Source: Costus lasius (lineage: Eukaryota > Streptophyta > Magnoliopsida > Zingiberales > Costaceae). From it: a stretch of DNA of 64,000 nucleotides. The stretch is from contig CM050453.2 in the NCBI GenBank assembly GCA_027563935.2, positions 62,666,018 through 62,730,017 on the forward strand, in the 5' to 3' direction. This document shows, in pieces, positions 36,833 through 47,997 of the stretch. The notes below the pieces were generated by a model, which saw nothing but the letters and a program-made list of their open reading frames with translations, did no database searches and had not been told where the DNA came from. How positions within the stretch are numbered: position 1 is the first letter of the stretch; each line of letters opens with the position of its first letter. The position numbers and the translations under genes are program-made.

Positions 36833-38626
36833 AACACATAAGGCTCAATCTTTGCTTGTCCTCAAGCAAAAATCAAAAATTGATCATAGGCATAGACTTT
36901 CTCATGAAGAATAAATTTCTAAAATACAATCATCAATGAAAAATTTCATCAATTGTTTCGCAAAACTTCAAATAAATATATCATTCTTAGAATTCAACCC
37001 TCTAGATCCACAACTCAATCAAATAAAATTTTGCAACTTGTATAAATAAATAGAATTTTCAATCTCATGATTTCACCCAATTTTCAGTTCAAATCTATCA
37101 TGCTTTTGTTTACAAGAATTAGGTTTCCAAGATCTTTTTCCACACATAATTTTTTTTCTTTTTTTTATGTATTTTGTTTGTTTTTGTAAAGATGGCATGT
37201 ACCCACATAGATACATACTTTCTATTTTTGACTTCAACTCTTTTCTTTGGTACCACTGTCAATTTTACACCGTGCCAAGTAGAGGAGTCTTATTCTTTTT
37301 ATCTCTTATTATTTTTCATGCATAGACTTCAGCCCATGTCTTAGGTACCACTATCAATTTTACATAGTGTCAAGTAGGGGAGTCTCTCACTATTTTTATG
37401 GATCTTGGATTCTTATTTCCCAACAAATAGCAAAATAGACCAAACATCTACTAGGTTGATCAATTGATATCAATTCAATAATCATACTCATATGCTCATT
37501 TTATTTAAAGGAGTAGTTTCACCTTTAGATCTTATTCCTCAAATAACATGTCTACCCAAAATTTCATGCATCAACCAATGTCAAATTTCAAAAGATGGAT
37601 ATGTATTAGAGAAATAAATTCAACACGATAGGTCTAGTCCTAATCACATGCATTAACATATTCATCATGATAGAAAATTCACATATCTCTCATCACATGA
37701 ATTTGAGTCATAAAAATTTTAAGCATCTCAGTATGTCAAAATCAATGCAAAAGGTGTGAAGCATTAAACTCAAAAAGTCAAAAGATGTAAAGTGATAGAT
37801 CCGTGTAAGCACATAAGGCTCAAATAATGCAAAGGGTGTAAAGTGATGGATCTAAGAGAAGAAAAGTGTAGATAATCATATCAAATTGAATAATCACAAG
37901 AGAGTATAAGCAATACTCACAAAACTGTATGGCAAGCTCTGACCGAAAATACATAAGGCTCAGACCAAAAATAGTGTCGGGGCAAATACTGCAAAGTCCA
38001 AAGGTATGCCTTTTGAAAATTTTACCTGCAAATTTAAGGTACATAAGGCTCAGTCTAAAAATAGTCTCAAAAAATAATAATGATAAAAAATAATTCTCTC
38101 AAGGAAGAATCAGAGATATCGCCGAAGGTCTGAAGAGGATGCCGGTGGAAAGAGTCGAGCAGGCAAGAAGCAGAGGTGGAACAGATGCTATCTGAAAAGC
38201 TGCTAGCAAAGATGGTGGTGGTGCCGACAGTAGAGTGAGTAGTCTCTAGTGGCCTGCTAAAGACTACAGTTCTGGAGGTGAGATCGTCGGCTGGTGGGTG
38301 TGAGAGATAACACTGCATAAAAAAAATCAGTCACTAATGAAGAGTCTATTGCATAAATAAATAAAATGGAATAAGAGGCAGTAGAAGAAATAAGAGGTTG
38401 CTGATGGTGCTCCGCAGGAGGTGGAAGACAGCTGCCCTTCAAGATTTTAGGATCTGGAAGACAAAAGAAGCAACAAAAGATGCAGGCAAATAATAACTAC
38501 AAGAAAATATCAAATAAATATAAACTAAAAACAGAAACCAGATTTTTTTTTTTTGACTTCAAAAATAACAGAAAAATTAATTTTAAAAATAAACTAAGAT
38601 AAAAGAAACTAAGCTAAGATAGAGTG
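36833..38626 (-). other. 3' non-coding interior of Athila-E
   Basis: The purine tract and mini-hairpin are at 36852-36869. Two decayed copies of the GGTACCACTG..CAGTGGTACC hairpin motif are at 37245-37280 and 37341-37376. 38090-38450 has a G- and A-rich, less AT-rich stretch without a credible ORF. The ATHILA ORF-1 gene of Athila-D has no counterpart here. Confidence 0.65.
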
Positions 38627-38674
38627 CTTGGGTTGCCTCCCAAGAAGTGCAAATTTTAAGTCATTAGCTTGACC
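38627..38674 (-). other. Conserved post-ORF motif of Athila-E
   Basis: The minus strand reads GGTCAAGCTAATGACTTAAA, then CTTGGGAGGCAACCCAAG, an 18-nt hairpin with a 6-bp stem. The same motif follows the last gag-protease frame of Athila-D (47933-47984). It is a recurrent signature downstream of the coding region in plant Athila/Tat elements. Confidence 0.7.
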
Positions 38675-38686
38675 AAAAATCAAACA

Positions 38687-39482
38687 TCATGGTGAAGCAG
38701 GTGAATCAGTGCCAAAGTAAATAGCATGTAATTTCTTTCTTTTCCTTTGTCCAAAAATTTTAGCCACTAATCCAAAAATCAAGAATTGCATGTGAATCAC
38801 AATCAAAGTGGCTTTCTCAAATATGCGGAAATCAAAATCAAAATTTTCAATAATCTTCCTATGTTTATCAGAGAGTAAAATCATAAGTCCTTTCTTCAAC
38901 TTTATCTTTTCAATTTTAATAAAAGTAGGACTTCCATCAAAATAATCAAGCATTGGATCATCATAATAATAGTCTTTATGTCTCTCATTAGAATCCTCAA
39001 TAAAGCACAAATTTTCAAATATATCAGGAGATTGAACATTATATATGGGCAAAATATGAGATTCATCAATATTTGCAATATTCACATCTTGCACAAGTTT
39101 TTCATGCACATCATCAAATAATTTATCAATATCAAAATCATTTTCAAAATCAAGATGAGACTCTTCAAAATTAATTTCCTCATGCTTCCCCACAAATAAT
39201 TCATCATCAGAAGAGTTAAAATCAGAATCATATGAAAAAGAATCAATAGAATCAGAGTTAACCACAAGAGATTTATCATTAATTTCAAAAATATCACCAA
39301 AATCACAGTGGGGTTCATCAATATCTATAATTTTCAAACCTTCATCATGTCCATCAGATTTAACCATAAATAAGTTTTCATCAAAATTAGAATTATCATC
39401 AAAAGAAGGTTTTTCAATTTCAATTTTCTCAACCTTTTCCTCAAATAAACTATCAAAAGAATCAATTTTACAATCATCAAAA
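38687..39482 (-). pseudogene. Athila-E ORF, C-terminal part
   Basis: About 264 codons, open from the Copia-A insertion site to the stop at 38687-38689. The first 170 residues are extremely acidic (runs such as SYDSDFNSSDDELF and DFENDFDIDKLFDD). The last 60 are basic and hydrophobic (KIEKIKLKKG, IFGQRKRKKLHA). No known domain is recognised. It is in frame with 41813-42395 when the solo LTR and one CAAAA are removed. It ends 13 bp before the conserved GGTCAAGCTAATGAC motif. Confidence 0.8.
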
Positions 39483-41812
39483 TGTTGGGGTATGCCCTTA
39501 AGGCTAATGTTTGAGGCCTTGGGATTGTATCAGTATCATGTAATAAACTCTTATGTTTATAAAGGCATGGTTGTTATTCAGGTTGTTATATTGTTTGCTG
39601 CAATAATTGTACTTCTGAATAATGTCTCAAAGCTGTTTAGCTGGGCTAACATGCTATAATGTCCTTAGTCGAGATATCTTGGTGAACATGAGACAGCCTT
39701 GATATGGTTAAGACTAATATGTGTTCTAATCTTATAGGATGCTTCGAGCATGGAATAAGATGTAGACTCATGGGTACATTGGATGTACTGGACAGACCCT
39801 ACTAGGATATTCAATTGTTTGTCACAATGTGAATAATCCTTGATTGCGACAAGTGGCACATTTCCTCTGACTTGAGATCACTTGTGTTTCTAAATGATGA
39901 TTGTCATTGTTTTGAGTTAGTTCAATATCATTTGAAACATAATGATTATAGACTATCTTGGATGGTGAGCTTGAGTCAGGTTAGGGCACTAGTGATAGAC
40001 AAAGGATTGCCGTCTCCTTGTTTAAGGAGTGTGATGTTCTAAAGGGGCCCCCTGGATGAGATGATTGAGAAAGTGTATGGCCATACCCAGGTGACTGTGT
40101 TCATCTGTTCTAATCATACTTATCATATTGGAGCTACAAGCTTGACACGCTTGTCCAATAAGAACATCCAGTGGCAAAGGAAACATGCATGCCTTGTGAG
40201 TTTGATTCACACTTGTGCTGTGGTTTGGGTGTAATCTTGGAAGACTCTTTTCTTTATATCGGGAGACAGTGATGTGTTGCTAGATACCCCTCACTGATCG
40301 TGATAACGTGAGTTATCGTTACCGACATTTAAAGGAAACCCTCAGGGTCGCACAATTTGATGATATGGCTTACTTAAGTCAGATCGTGTGGACTGAATTG
40401 TTCAGGTTCAGTTTAAAGGGATTTAATCTCTGATTGTAAGTGAGATCTGGTCTGATCATGTTTGATTGATTAGGGCTTGAGATCGGTAAGCTTCGATCGA
40501 GAGATTGGATGCTAGATCAGTGAGATCAGGAGCATCAAGAGATCGACGGTCAGATCAAGAGCCTTAGGGTTTATTGTGGTCTGGACTGATTGCTTGGTTT
40601 ATTTGGTTATTAAACCAAACCAAATTGAACCAGCTCATTGGTTGAGCGCATGGTTCAAATTGAGAGGAGTTTGCGATTGGGGTAAACCCATGATCGCATG
40701 TGAGTGAGTGGCTTTCTATTTTTAGAAAGCATGATCACATACGTGACCATTACTCACGTTCACGCCTAAGGCGCTCTACTCTCTCGCCTCTCCTTCTCTC
40801 TTGTCGCCAACTTGAGTTATTTGGTTTTGGCACTCTCGTGTGGTGAAGAGATTGACGAAAGGAGAAGGAAGTAATCGCCAAGCAAAGGAGATCTCTCCCC
40901 TTCCATTCGACAACGACTTCTTGGAACCTTGCTAGCACAAGGAGCACCAAGGAAGAGTAGGCGACACCAATTGTGTGCGTCACCTTTGGAGAAGGAGCAC
41001 TTGCGCCTTTCCTTCCAAGACACCATCTAAGCGATGGCAATGGTGAGAATCATTTTGGAATTTAAAGTTGAACATATTATATGCATAGATCCTTGAAACC
41101 CCTTCCGCTGCATCAAAGTTTTTCATATGCGCCTCCTATAGGGTTTCGCCCCCTTAGTTAGGGGACTTTCACAAAGGCATCAAGAGATGAACGGTTAGAT
41201 CTTGAACCATTTGGTTCGGAGAGATCTAGACCATGGCTTGGGCTGGTTTGGTTTGGTCTTTGTACCAAACGCATTGAACCGTTGGATTGAACCGGTTCAC
41301 ACATGTGTGAACGCATAGTTCATGATGAAAGCGTTTTTGGGCGGTTTGCATGGATTTAAGCGCATGGCTTCATGACTTTCCATAATTGGAAGTCATGTAA
41401 CGCCACTTAACTTGTAAACGCCAAAACGCATTTCGGTTCTGATTGTGTGTGGCCGATCCACTCTCATGTAGAGGGGAGTTCACGCAAGCAAGTGGGAGAG
41501 CTTCATCGCCCTAGCAAAGATCTCATCTTCTCCACACAAGGACAACTTGGCACTTTTGCTAGCACAAGAGGTGCGCAAGAAGGAAGTCTTCATCACTTTG
41601 GTGTGTGTCTTCTTTGGAGAAGATCCCCTTCAATCTTTACTTCCAAGTCGCCATCCACTCATGGCTATGGTATGAATTACTTCTTATCTATACAAGTTAT
41701 GATGTTGATCATATGGCATGCAAAAGATCCCAACAAACCCTATGCTTCCTTGCGCAATTCATGATATGCGCCTACTTAGGGTTTCGCCCCCCTCTTGAAA
41801 GGGGTTTCTTCA
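39483..41812 (+). repeat. Copia-A solo LTR with internal duplication and target duplication
   Basis: It starts TGTTGGGGTATGCCC and ends GGTTTCTTCA, flanked by CAAAA at 39478-39482 and 41813-41817. At 2330 bp it is about 650 bp longer than other Copia-A LTRs because its 3' portion occurs twice: about 40530-41176 and 41177-41812. The two copies are clearly diverged. The element body is absent. Confidence 0.9.
41177..41812 (+). repeat. Second copy of the Copia-A LTR 3' portion
   Basis: It begins GCATCAAGAGATGAACGG and parallels 40532 onward (GCATCAAGAGATCGACGG). It is closer to the Copia-A1 LTR (about 5972-6620: AGCATCGAGAGATGTACGG, then TTAGATCTTGAACC) than to the first copy beside it, so it is not a simple recent tandem duplication. 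Confidence 0.75.
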
Positions 41813-42395
41813 CAAAATTAGAGTGAGATTCCTTAATGTTCACATAAGGCTCAATCTCAAAACAATCATGATCAGAGGGGGATTTTTCTAAATCAAGTTT
41901 TTCAGTTTCCAAATCAAACTCAAATGAACATGCTTTTTGTGCAATCTGGGTTTCTAGAAATTCAGTATTAGCAGTCAAAAATTCTTCTTGAAAATTAACC
42001 AAACCCTTAAGATCCTCATTTTGCTTACTTTGATTGCTCAGCCTTTGGTTTTGTTTAGCAATAAATTTTTCTTGATCAGCTATGAATTTTTTTCACATGG
42101 ATTCTATGCTAGATTTTTCAGTATCCTCAAAGCATGGCACAGAAATATGATTTGAGCAATCATTAGAAAAAGAAGTTTGATGATTTTCCCATCTAGAATA
42201 CAATTGATAAGATTCTTTCCATGATAAATTGGGATTTAAAAAAGGACAATCAGAGGAATAATGATCAAAATATCCACAAATATCACATCTAATGGGAGAA
42301 TAAGAAGTCATGACAGGGTGCAAATAAGAGTCTAAAAGTTGATTTAACTTATCTTGAATAGTGCATGATGAATCATCTTTGTATGGCATGTATTC
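41813..42395 (-). pseudogene. Athila-E ORF, central part with zinc knuckle
   Basis: It reads from the Athila-D insertion site (42395) to the solo-LTR insertion site (41813). Near its start is a CCHC knuckle, CDICGYFDHYSSDC (C-x2-C-x4-H-x4-C), resembling the Gag knuckle of Athila-D (CEICGNDGHTSENC). An in-frame TGA at 42093-42095 breaks it; the frame then continues through a K, Q and E-rich helical stretch. No capsid domain precedes the knuckle, so it is a minimal nucleocapsid-like protein rather than a normal Gag. Confidence 0.82.
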
Positions 42396-44276
42396 TGTTG
42401 TGTCCGTAAGTGTACGGATACTCGAAGTAATAAAGAAAGTATCGAATCCACAGGGACCTATGCTGCTGAGTACCGAATAATTGATTTTTCACTATCTAGG
42501 AATTCGAAAGAGTGCAAACTAGCAAACGAAGACCAAAGCACTGAAACAGAGTTATCAGAGAGAGAGGCTGGGACTAGGGTTTCATTCACTCTAATTTCTA
42601 TGAATAGACATGAATAGTGATTGTGTCAGTTTAATGTCAACACGATAAAGATGTAATTTACTTTAATAAAAGGGTTGTCTCACTTTCATGCAGACAACCA
42701 TGCAGAGATCAATCCTCGCTCTCGCGCAAGATTTATCCCAAGCTAAAGATAAGTAAATCATCAAACGAAAAACTCAAGGATTACTTTCATGCATCCAAAT
42801 TCTAGGTTGAAAATCTCTAGTGGAAATTCAAAGATCACTCTCGTGCAACCGAATCTCAACACTAGTTTTACTCAAGGCTCTCCAACGTTCCGATCTTTGC
42901 TTTCGCACAAGATCTCCACTTTTGAGATACTTAGACTCAATCCTAGATTTATGTTATTATCATGGCAATAAGATTACTAGAATTAAACAAGTAAGAGCTA
43001 ACCTAAAATGGGTTCCTATCATGCAATTCTAAGGTTCCAAATTCTCAAGCAATTACTTTTCAGTCAATAGCAAAAATTCTAAAACATAAATAATAATATA
43101 GATCTAAGGAGAGTCTAAGAACAAACATCACATGAGTAAAATTATCATGCTAAGATTAAACGTGACAGAATAATGGAAAAATAGTCATCTAGTCATTAAA
43201 AACTGAGTGAATTACTCCCCCATGTCCCAAAAGAGGTTTAAGCTTGCATGGGAGGAAGATTACAATAATTCATGTTGAAGGAAATCGAAAACAGAGAAGA
43301 AGGAAGAATTACGGTACGGCCGTAAAAACGTTTACGGCCGTAATCTTGGCGCAACAGCGGCGACGCTCGGATTTGTGGTGATTTCTCCTCCGTCTGATCT
43401 CCGATCATGTTGAAACTTTAGGTGCACCTCCTCCTCTTCTATGCGTAGCTTCCACTAAAAATTCACGGCCGGAGATGCGCTGGAGGCTTCCCGGCGGCGA
43501 ACCCTAAGGCGGATGCGTGTGAGGTGATTTCTCTCTCTCTGGTGGACAAAAATTAGGGCTTTTGGTGTGCTTGGCTTCCTCTGGTCGATGGCTCCCCATT
43601 TGCTTCTTACCAAAACATCTTTAGTGGCCTGGATCGATTGCAATCATCTACGCAAAAATCAGGCTTCGAAGTTGACCGGAAAAATCACGAGCTGGGTTAT
43701 AATTACGACTGTAATGGTATTTACTGCCGTGCCGTAATCTGGACAGTGAGTCCTCGGTTCGAAATTCTTCTCGGTACTGTAAAGTTCCTTACGGTCGTGC
43801 CGTAATGTCAATAATTTTTCTGGTTGAATATCGGCTCGACTTACGGTACCATAAAGTTCTTTAAGGTAGTACCGTAAACTCCATCGTTTCTCTGATAAAA
43901 AATGTCCCAAAATACGGCACCGTAAAGATGTTTATGGTAGTGCCATAATCACATGAAATTCTCTGTCCGAAAAAACTTCAAATTACGGTACCGTAAAGCA
44001 TATATTGGGGGTGCCGTAATTTTCTCTGAAGCTCCAAATCTTCTGAAATTTGATGTGTGATCTTCTTTTGATGTTGTGAGTTTGATTATGCACTTGGATT
44101 GCTCGAAATTGACTGGAAAATATGCCTTTTTGCTTGAAAATCATTAAAAATAGAAAAGAGTGTAGATTCCGTAGATATTGATAAAATATGGCATAAAAAT
44201 AAGCAAAGTCTATGAATATGACACATAAATATCAATAAAATGGCATAGAAAATCACAATGAATTTCGGTGTCATTA
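42396..44276 (-). repeat. 3' LTR of Athila-D
   Basis: 1881 bp. The minus-strand start is TAATGACACC (the TG has become TA) and the end is GGACACAACA. It carries six palindrome-pair units between 43311 and 44020. Confidence 0.92.
43311..44020. repeat. Palindrome-pair array in Athila-D 3' LTR
   Basis: Units start near 43311, 43700, 43773, 43842, 43912 and 43983; the last five are about 70 bp apart. Each has a left box like TTACGGTACCGTAA, a 5-9 nt spacer and a right box like TTACGGTCGTGCCGTAA. The matching array in the other LTR is at about 51662-52384. Confidence 0.85.
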
Positions 44277-45506
44277 AACACATAAGGCTCAAACTTTGCT
44301 TGTCCTCAAGCAAAAACCAAGAAAATTCAAAAATTGATCATAGGCATAGACTTTCTCATCGAAAATAAATTTCTAATATACAATCACCAATGAAAAGTCT
44401 TTATTCATTGCATTATAAAATTTTAAGACAGATATATCATCTTCTAAATCCAATTCTCAAGATCCACAACTTAATCAAATAAAACTTCGCAACTTGCATA
44501 AAAGAAAGAATTTCAATCTCAAGACTTTATCCAATTTTCAGTTTAGGTTTATCATACTTTTGCTTATAGGAATAGGATATCCAAAATCTTTTTCCACTCA
44601 TATTTTTCTTTTTCTTTTTTTTTTTTGGTTTTTGGATGATATGTACCCACATAGATACATACTTTTTTTGTTTCTTTTTGCATCAATCACATTCTCTAAT
44701 TCGATTACCACCTTTTTTCTGGTGACGAAATCGGAGTACACTGACCACATAGTCAGTGTAATAGAACTCATGTCTTTTTAGTATTGGGAATCTTTACCAA
44801 AGACAGCAAAGTTAATGTGAATAGATTTCTCTCATTTCTTTTTAGACTTCAACCCATGTTGTTCGGTACCACTGTCAATTTTACATAGTGCCAAGTAGGG
44901 GAGTCTCTCACTATTTTTGTGTGGATTTTGGATTCTTTTTCCCAACAAATAGTAAAATAAACAAAACCTCAATTAGACTAATCAATCAATATCAATTAAA
45001 ATATTCATAATCATATGCTGATTTTATTCAAGAAGTAGTTTCACTTTTAAATCAAATTTTTCAAACAACATATCTCCCTAAAATCCTACTCCTCAACCAA
45101 TGAAGAATTTCAAAAGTAGATATGTATAAGAGAAATAAATTTGACATGATAGGCCTTATTCTAGTCTCAATTTTGGATTCATTCAACAACATCAATAATT
45201 TCAAAAGTGATTCTAAGCCACAAATCATCTCATCATCATTAAAAATATCATCATTTTGTACAACCAAATTGAAGAGGTTATCATCAAAATATCATTGAGT
45301 ATTATACAACCATATTGAAGATGAATCATCAATATTATTATACAACCCCATCGAAGATCAAAAAGATAAGTATGAGAAATAGAGTAGTAGTGACGGTGGA
45401 CACAGATATGCAGAAGAAGCATCCTTCTCTTCAACACATAGAATATCAATAAGATACAGAAAGTGAAAGACAAAAGATAAAAGGGGGAAGAGATACTCAT
45501 AAGACT
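44277..45506 (-). other. 3' non-coding interior of Athila-D
   Basis: The purine tract and mini-hairpin are at 44296-44313 and a decayed hairpin motif at 44863-44894. Near 45215-45350 a TTGGTTGTA-type block recurs four times about 30-40 bp apart. No ORF is supported. Confidence 0.7.
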
Positions 45507-46932
45507 CTACCAATCTTCACCGCCATCAGATCCCATCTCTTCGGTGCTCTGCGCTGTGGTGTCCATAGGATCGATAGGTGGTGTTCTCTGGTGTCCTCCA
45601 TACTCTCCACTCCTCTTGGGATCCTGAAAATTGAAGCGTTCATACAATAAATTTCCCATCTCCTCCATGTAGGTACTCAGATTTTCAATGTCTTTATGCA
45701 TGTGATGCATAGAATCAGTCATCTGGCTCACGGAGCCTCTCATGTCACTCATTGTGTTCATCACTCTCTCCATCCTCTGCTCCTGTCGGTACAGCTGAGT
45801 AGAGAGATATCTAAATCCGGGATCAAAGGAACTGGAGAATCTGCTGCCTGCGTCTAGGTGTGTGGAAGAATCTGCAGCTCCAGATGGCTGCTCCATGCCC
45901 ATCCCAAAAGGATCATCATTACCACCCCAGGGTGGTGGTGGTATGGTACTGAGAGGGGGTGGCATAGCAATGTTAGAATCTTCTAGAACCAACCTCCAGT
46001 TCTCCTGGTTTCTAACTGTGGTTTTCTCAGTGCATGGAAGTGGTAAATTATGTCCTCTTGGTCCAAGAATCAGTGAAAAACCGTCTCCTTCTCTTATCAC
46101 CATTTTCATTGCAACACAAGACTCTAAGTCAAGTCTTGGACTCCCTCTTGCAATCTCTGTCTCATAGGGCTCAACTCTCAAGTACAGGGCTATAGATGTA
46201 ATGAAACCACCTATCACAATAGCTCCTTTCTTTTCCCTAGAAACTTTTTCCAAGTGTTTCACGAAGAAGAAGGCTACATCAAAGGGATATTCAAATAGCA
46301 TACTGCATAAAAAGAACAACTCAGCTTGCCTCACCATCCCATCACTGTCACCTCTACCAAAGACAGTGTGGGCCAAAACTCTGTGAACATACTTGATGTA
46401 AGGATTGGAAATCTTTGAAGCTCTAGCAGTAAGTGCTGAAAAGTGGGTCTCTTCAGTGATTTGGTTCCAAAACACATCCTCAGCATACCCCACTGAAACT
46501 GATGTGCGGCCTCCTGTGCCAAAGTGGAAGATGGTTCTCAAGTCTTGCATGGATAGCTGCCTCTCTACATTAGCTATGCAGAAGGTGATATAACCATCTG
46601 CATGTCTTTCACTATACTCATACAGCTGCGTATCAAAACTACTCAGAAATTCAAGCACCAATGGTAGATATGTTTGTGGTGTCATTTGGAAGAATCTCTG
46701 GGCTTTGATTTGCTCAAACATCCACATGACAGCTTCGTGCAAACCTAATGTCTCCAATGTCCTCTTATCAGCATACTTGGTGGCAATTACTCTTCTCTCA
46801 ACTAGCTGATTATATCTTGCAGCTTGAATTTCATTTCTGAAAAAAATTCCATATGGGTTGGGTGGAAAGGAAGGTTCAGCTGGTGCCTTTCCTTTTTCTC
46901 TTGGCTGCAAGTCCTTTGGTTCTTGGTGGCAT
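45507..46932 (-). CDS. ATHILA ORF-1-like protein of Athila-D
   Basis: An uninterrupted frame of 467 codons (46910-45507) lies in the position of the third, env-like ORF of Athila elements. Its start resembles the ATHILA ORF-1 family (PF03078): ARYNQLVERRVIATKYADKR then LETLGLHEAV, later LVLEFLSSFDTQLYEY and DLRTIFHFGTGG. Residues 1-20 are basic and P-rich. About 270-330 are P- and G-rich (PPPLSTIPPPPWGG). About 360-420 look like a coiled coil (QEQRMERVMNTM). There is no signal peptide and no clear membrane segment, so an envelope role is not supported. The frame opens with TTG; the nearest upstream ATG (46932, MPPRTKGLAAKRKRKG) is in another frame, so either a one-base indel or an unusual start is involved. 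Function unknown. Confidence 0.82.
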
Positions 46933-47932
46933 TGTTACAATCACAAGCTGCAAGTAAGATTCAACATAAATATAGAAAAATAAATAGGGATGACACTCCC
47001 AATCATCATCAACAACATTAATCAAGTAAGATGTCAACTTGAAATCATGCTTGGACTCAGAAATCAATGAAAAATCGAAAAGGGCGACGGTGAACAGTAA
47101 AACCTAAACTCGTTCATCACATTTCAGCATAGATCTCCCTAGAAATTTGTCCGAATTTCTTGAAACAAGAAAGAATCAAAAGCCTATCTTATCATGAGCA
47201 GATAGAAACAAAAAACCCCAAAATTGGTTGAGAAACGGAAGCACACGAGCAAAAGGGGCGGAAGTTAGGTTAAAACTCGCCAAAACAGTGAAATTTGATG
47301 AAAGGTTACCAAATCGGCGGTGATAACCGGACGGAAAGGGTCGCTTGAGTCTTCCGAAGGTAGGGGAAGGTCGGAACTCCCAAATTGGTGCACGAGCGAG
47401 TGAGAAGACACGAAAACGGCAGCGGAAGAAATGGTGTTACGGCACCTTTATCACGTTTGCCAAATGTAATTACGGCCGTAAAGGAGTTTACGGCGGTGCC
47501 GTAATGGTAAAAATTTTCAGGTCGAAAAGCAGCAGCGGTTACGGTATCGTAAAGAATGTTACGGTGGTCCCGTAAAACTGATCAGAAAAAATTTTTTTTT
47601 TTGAAAAATAATAAAAATTTCAAAAAATTCAAAATTTATAAATTCAAAAATTACGGTACCATAAACTTTACGGTAATGCCGTAAAACGAAAAACTCTTGG
47701 GAAGATTTTGTCACAAAATACGATACCGTAAAGGAATTTACGGCGATACCGTAACGGGTTAAAACTCTCTGGGTAAAAATAATCGGTATTACAGTACCGT
47801 AAAGTATATTACGGTAGTGCCGTAATTTCATGCCAAATCTTGATTCCTACAGAAAAAAATTATAAAAATTAGTCCTAAAATAAAATTAAAATAAAGTAAA
47901 TAAAAGAAAGCAAAACTAAAGTTAGAAAGCTT
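46933..47932 (-). other. Non-coding spacer of Athila-D where pol would be
   Basis: In a complete Athila the reverse transcriptase and integrase frames end before this region; here the protease frame leads straight into it. It has no RT or integrase motifs on either strand. Its main feature is the palindrome array at 47470-47827. Confidence 0.75.
47470..47827. repeat. Internal palindrome-pair array of Athila-D
   Basis: Five units start at about 47470, 47538, 47651, 47717 and 47789. The first left box is a perfect 12-bp palindrome TTACGGCCGTAA. Right boxes have the form TTACGGYRRTRCCGTAA. This is the LTR motif, but located inside the element. Confidence 0.88.
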
Positions 47933-47984
47933 AGGTTGCCTCCCAAGAAGCGCTAATTTAAAGGTCATTAGCTTGACCCTTTAA
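47933..47984 (-). other. Conserved post-protease motif of Athila-D
   Basis: The minus strand has GGTCAAGCTAATGACC, then GCGCTTCTTGGGAGGCAACC, matching Athila-E 38627-38674. It lies 13 bp after the protease-frame stop. Confidence 0.7.
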
Positions 47985-47997
47985 CACTCGGGTGTGA

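Noticed and set aside
43311..44020. Regularly spaced repeats resembling a CRISPR array
   Set aside because: The boxes are imperfect, spacers are related LTR sequence and the context is a plant LTR.
45507..46910. Envelope glycoprotein
   Set aside because: Despite its env-like position, the protein lacks a signal peptide, a membrane anchor and a cleavage-site pattern; its N-terminus fits ATHILA ORF-1 instead.
47559..47831. 90-codon minus frame with repeated GTV and RHYRK-like words
   Set aside because: It is the palindrome array read as protein; frames on both strands look similar because the boxes are palindromes.
46933..47997. Hidden reverse transcriptase or integrase in Athila-D
   Set aside because: No FIDD/YVDD-type motif, integrase finger or D..D..E pattern seen on either strand.
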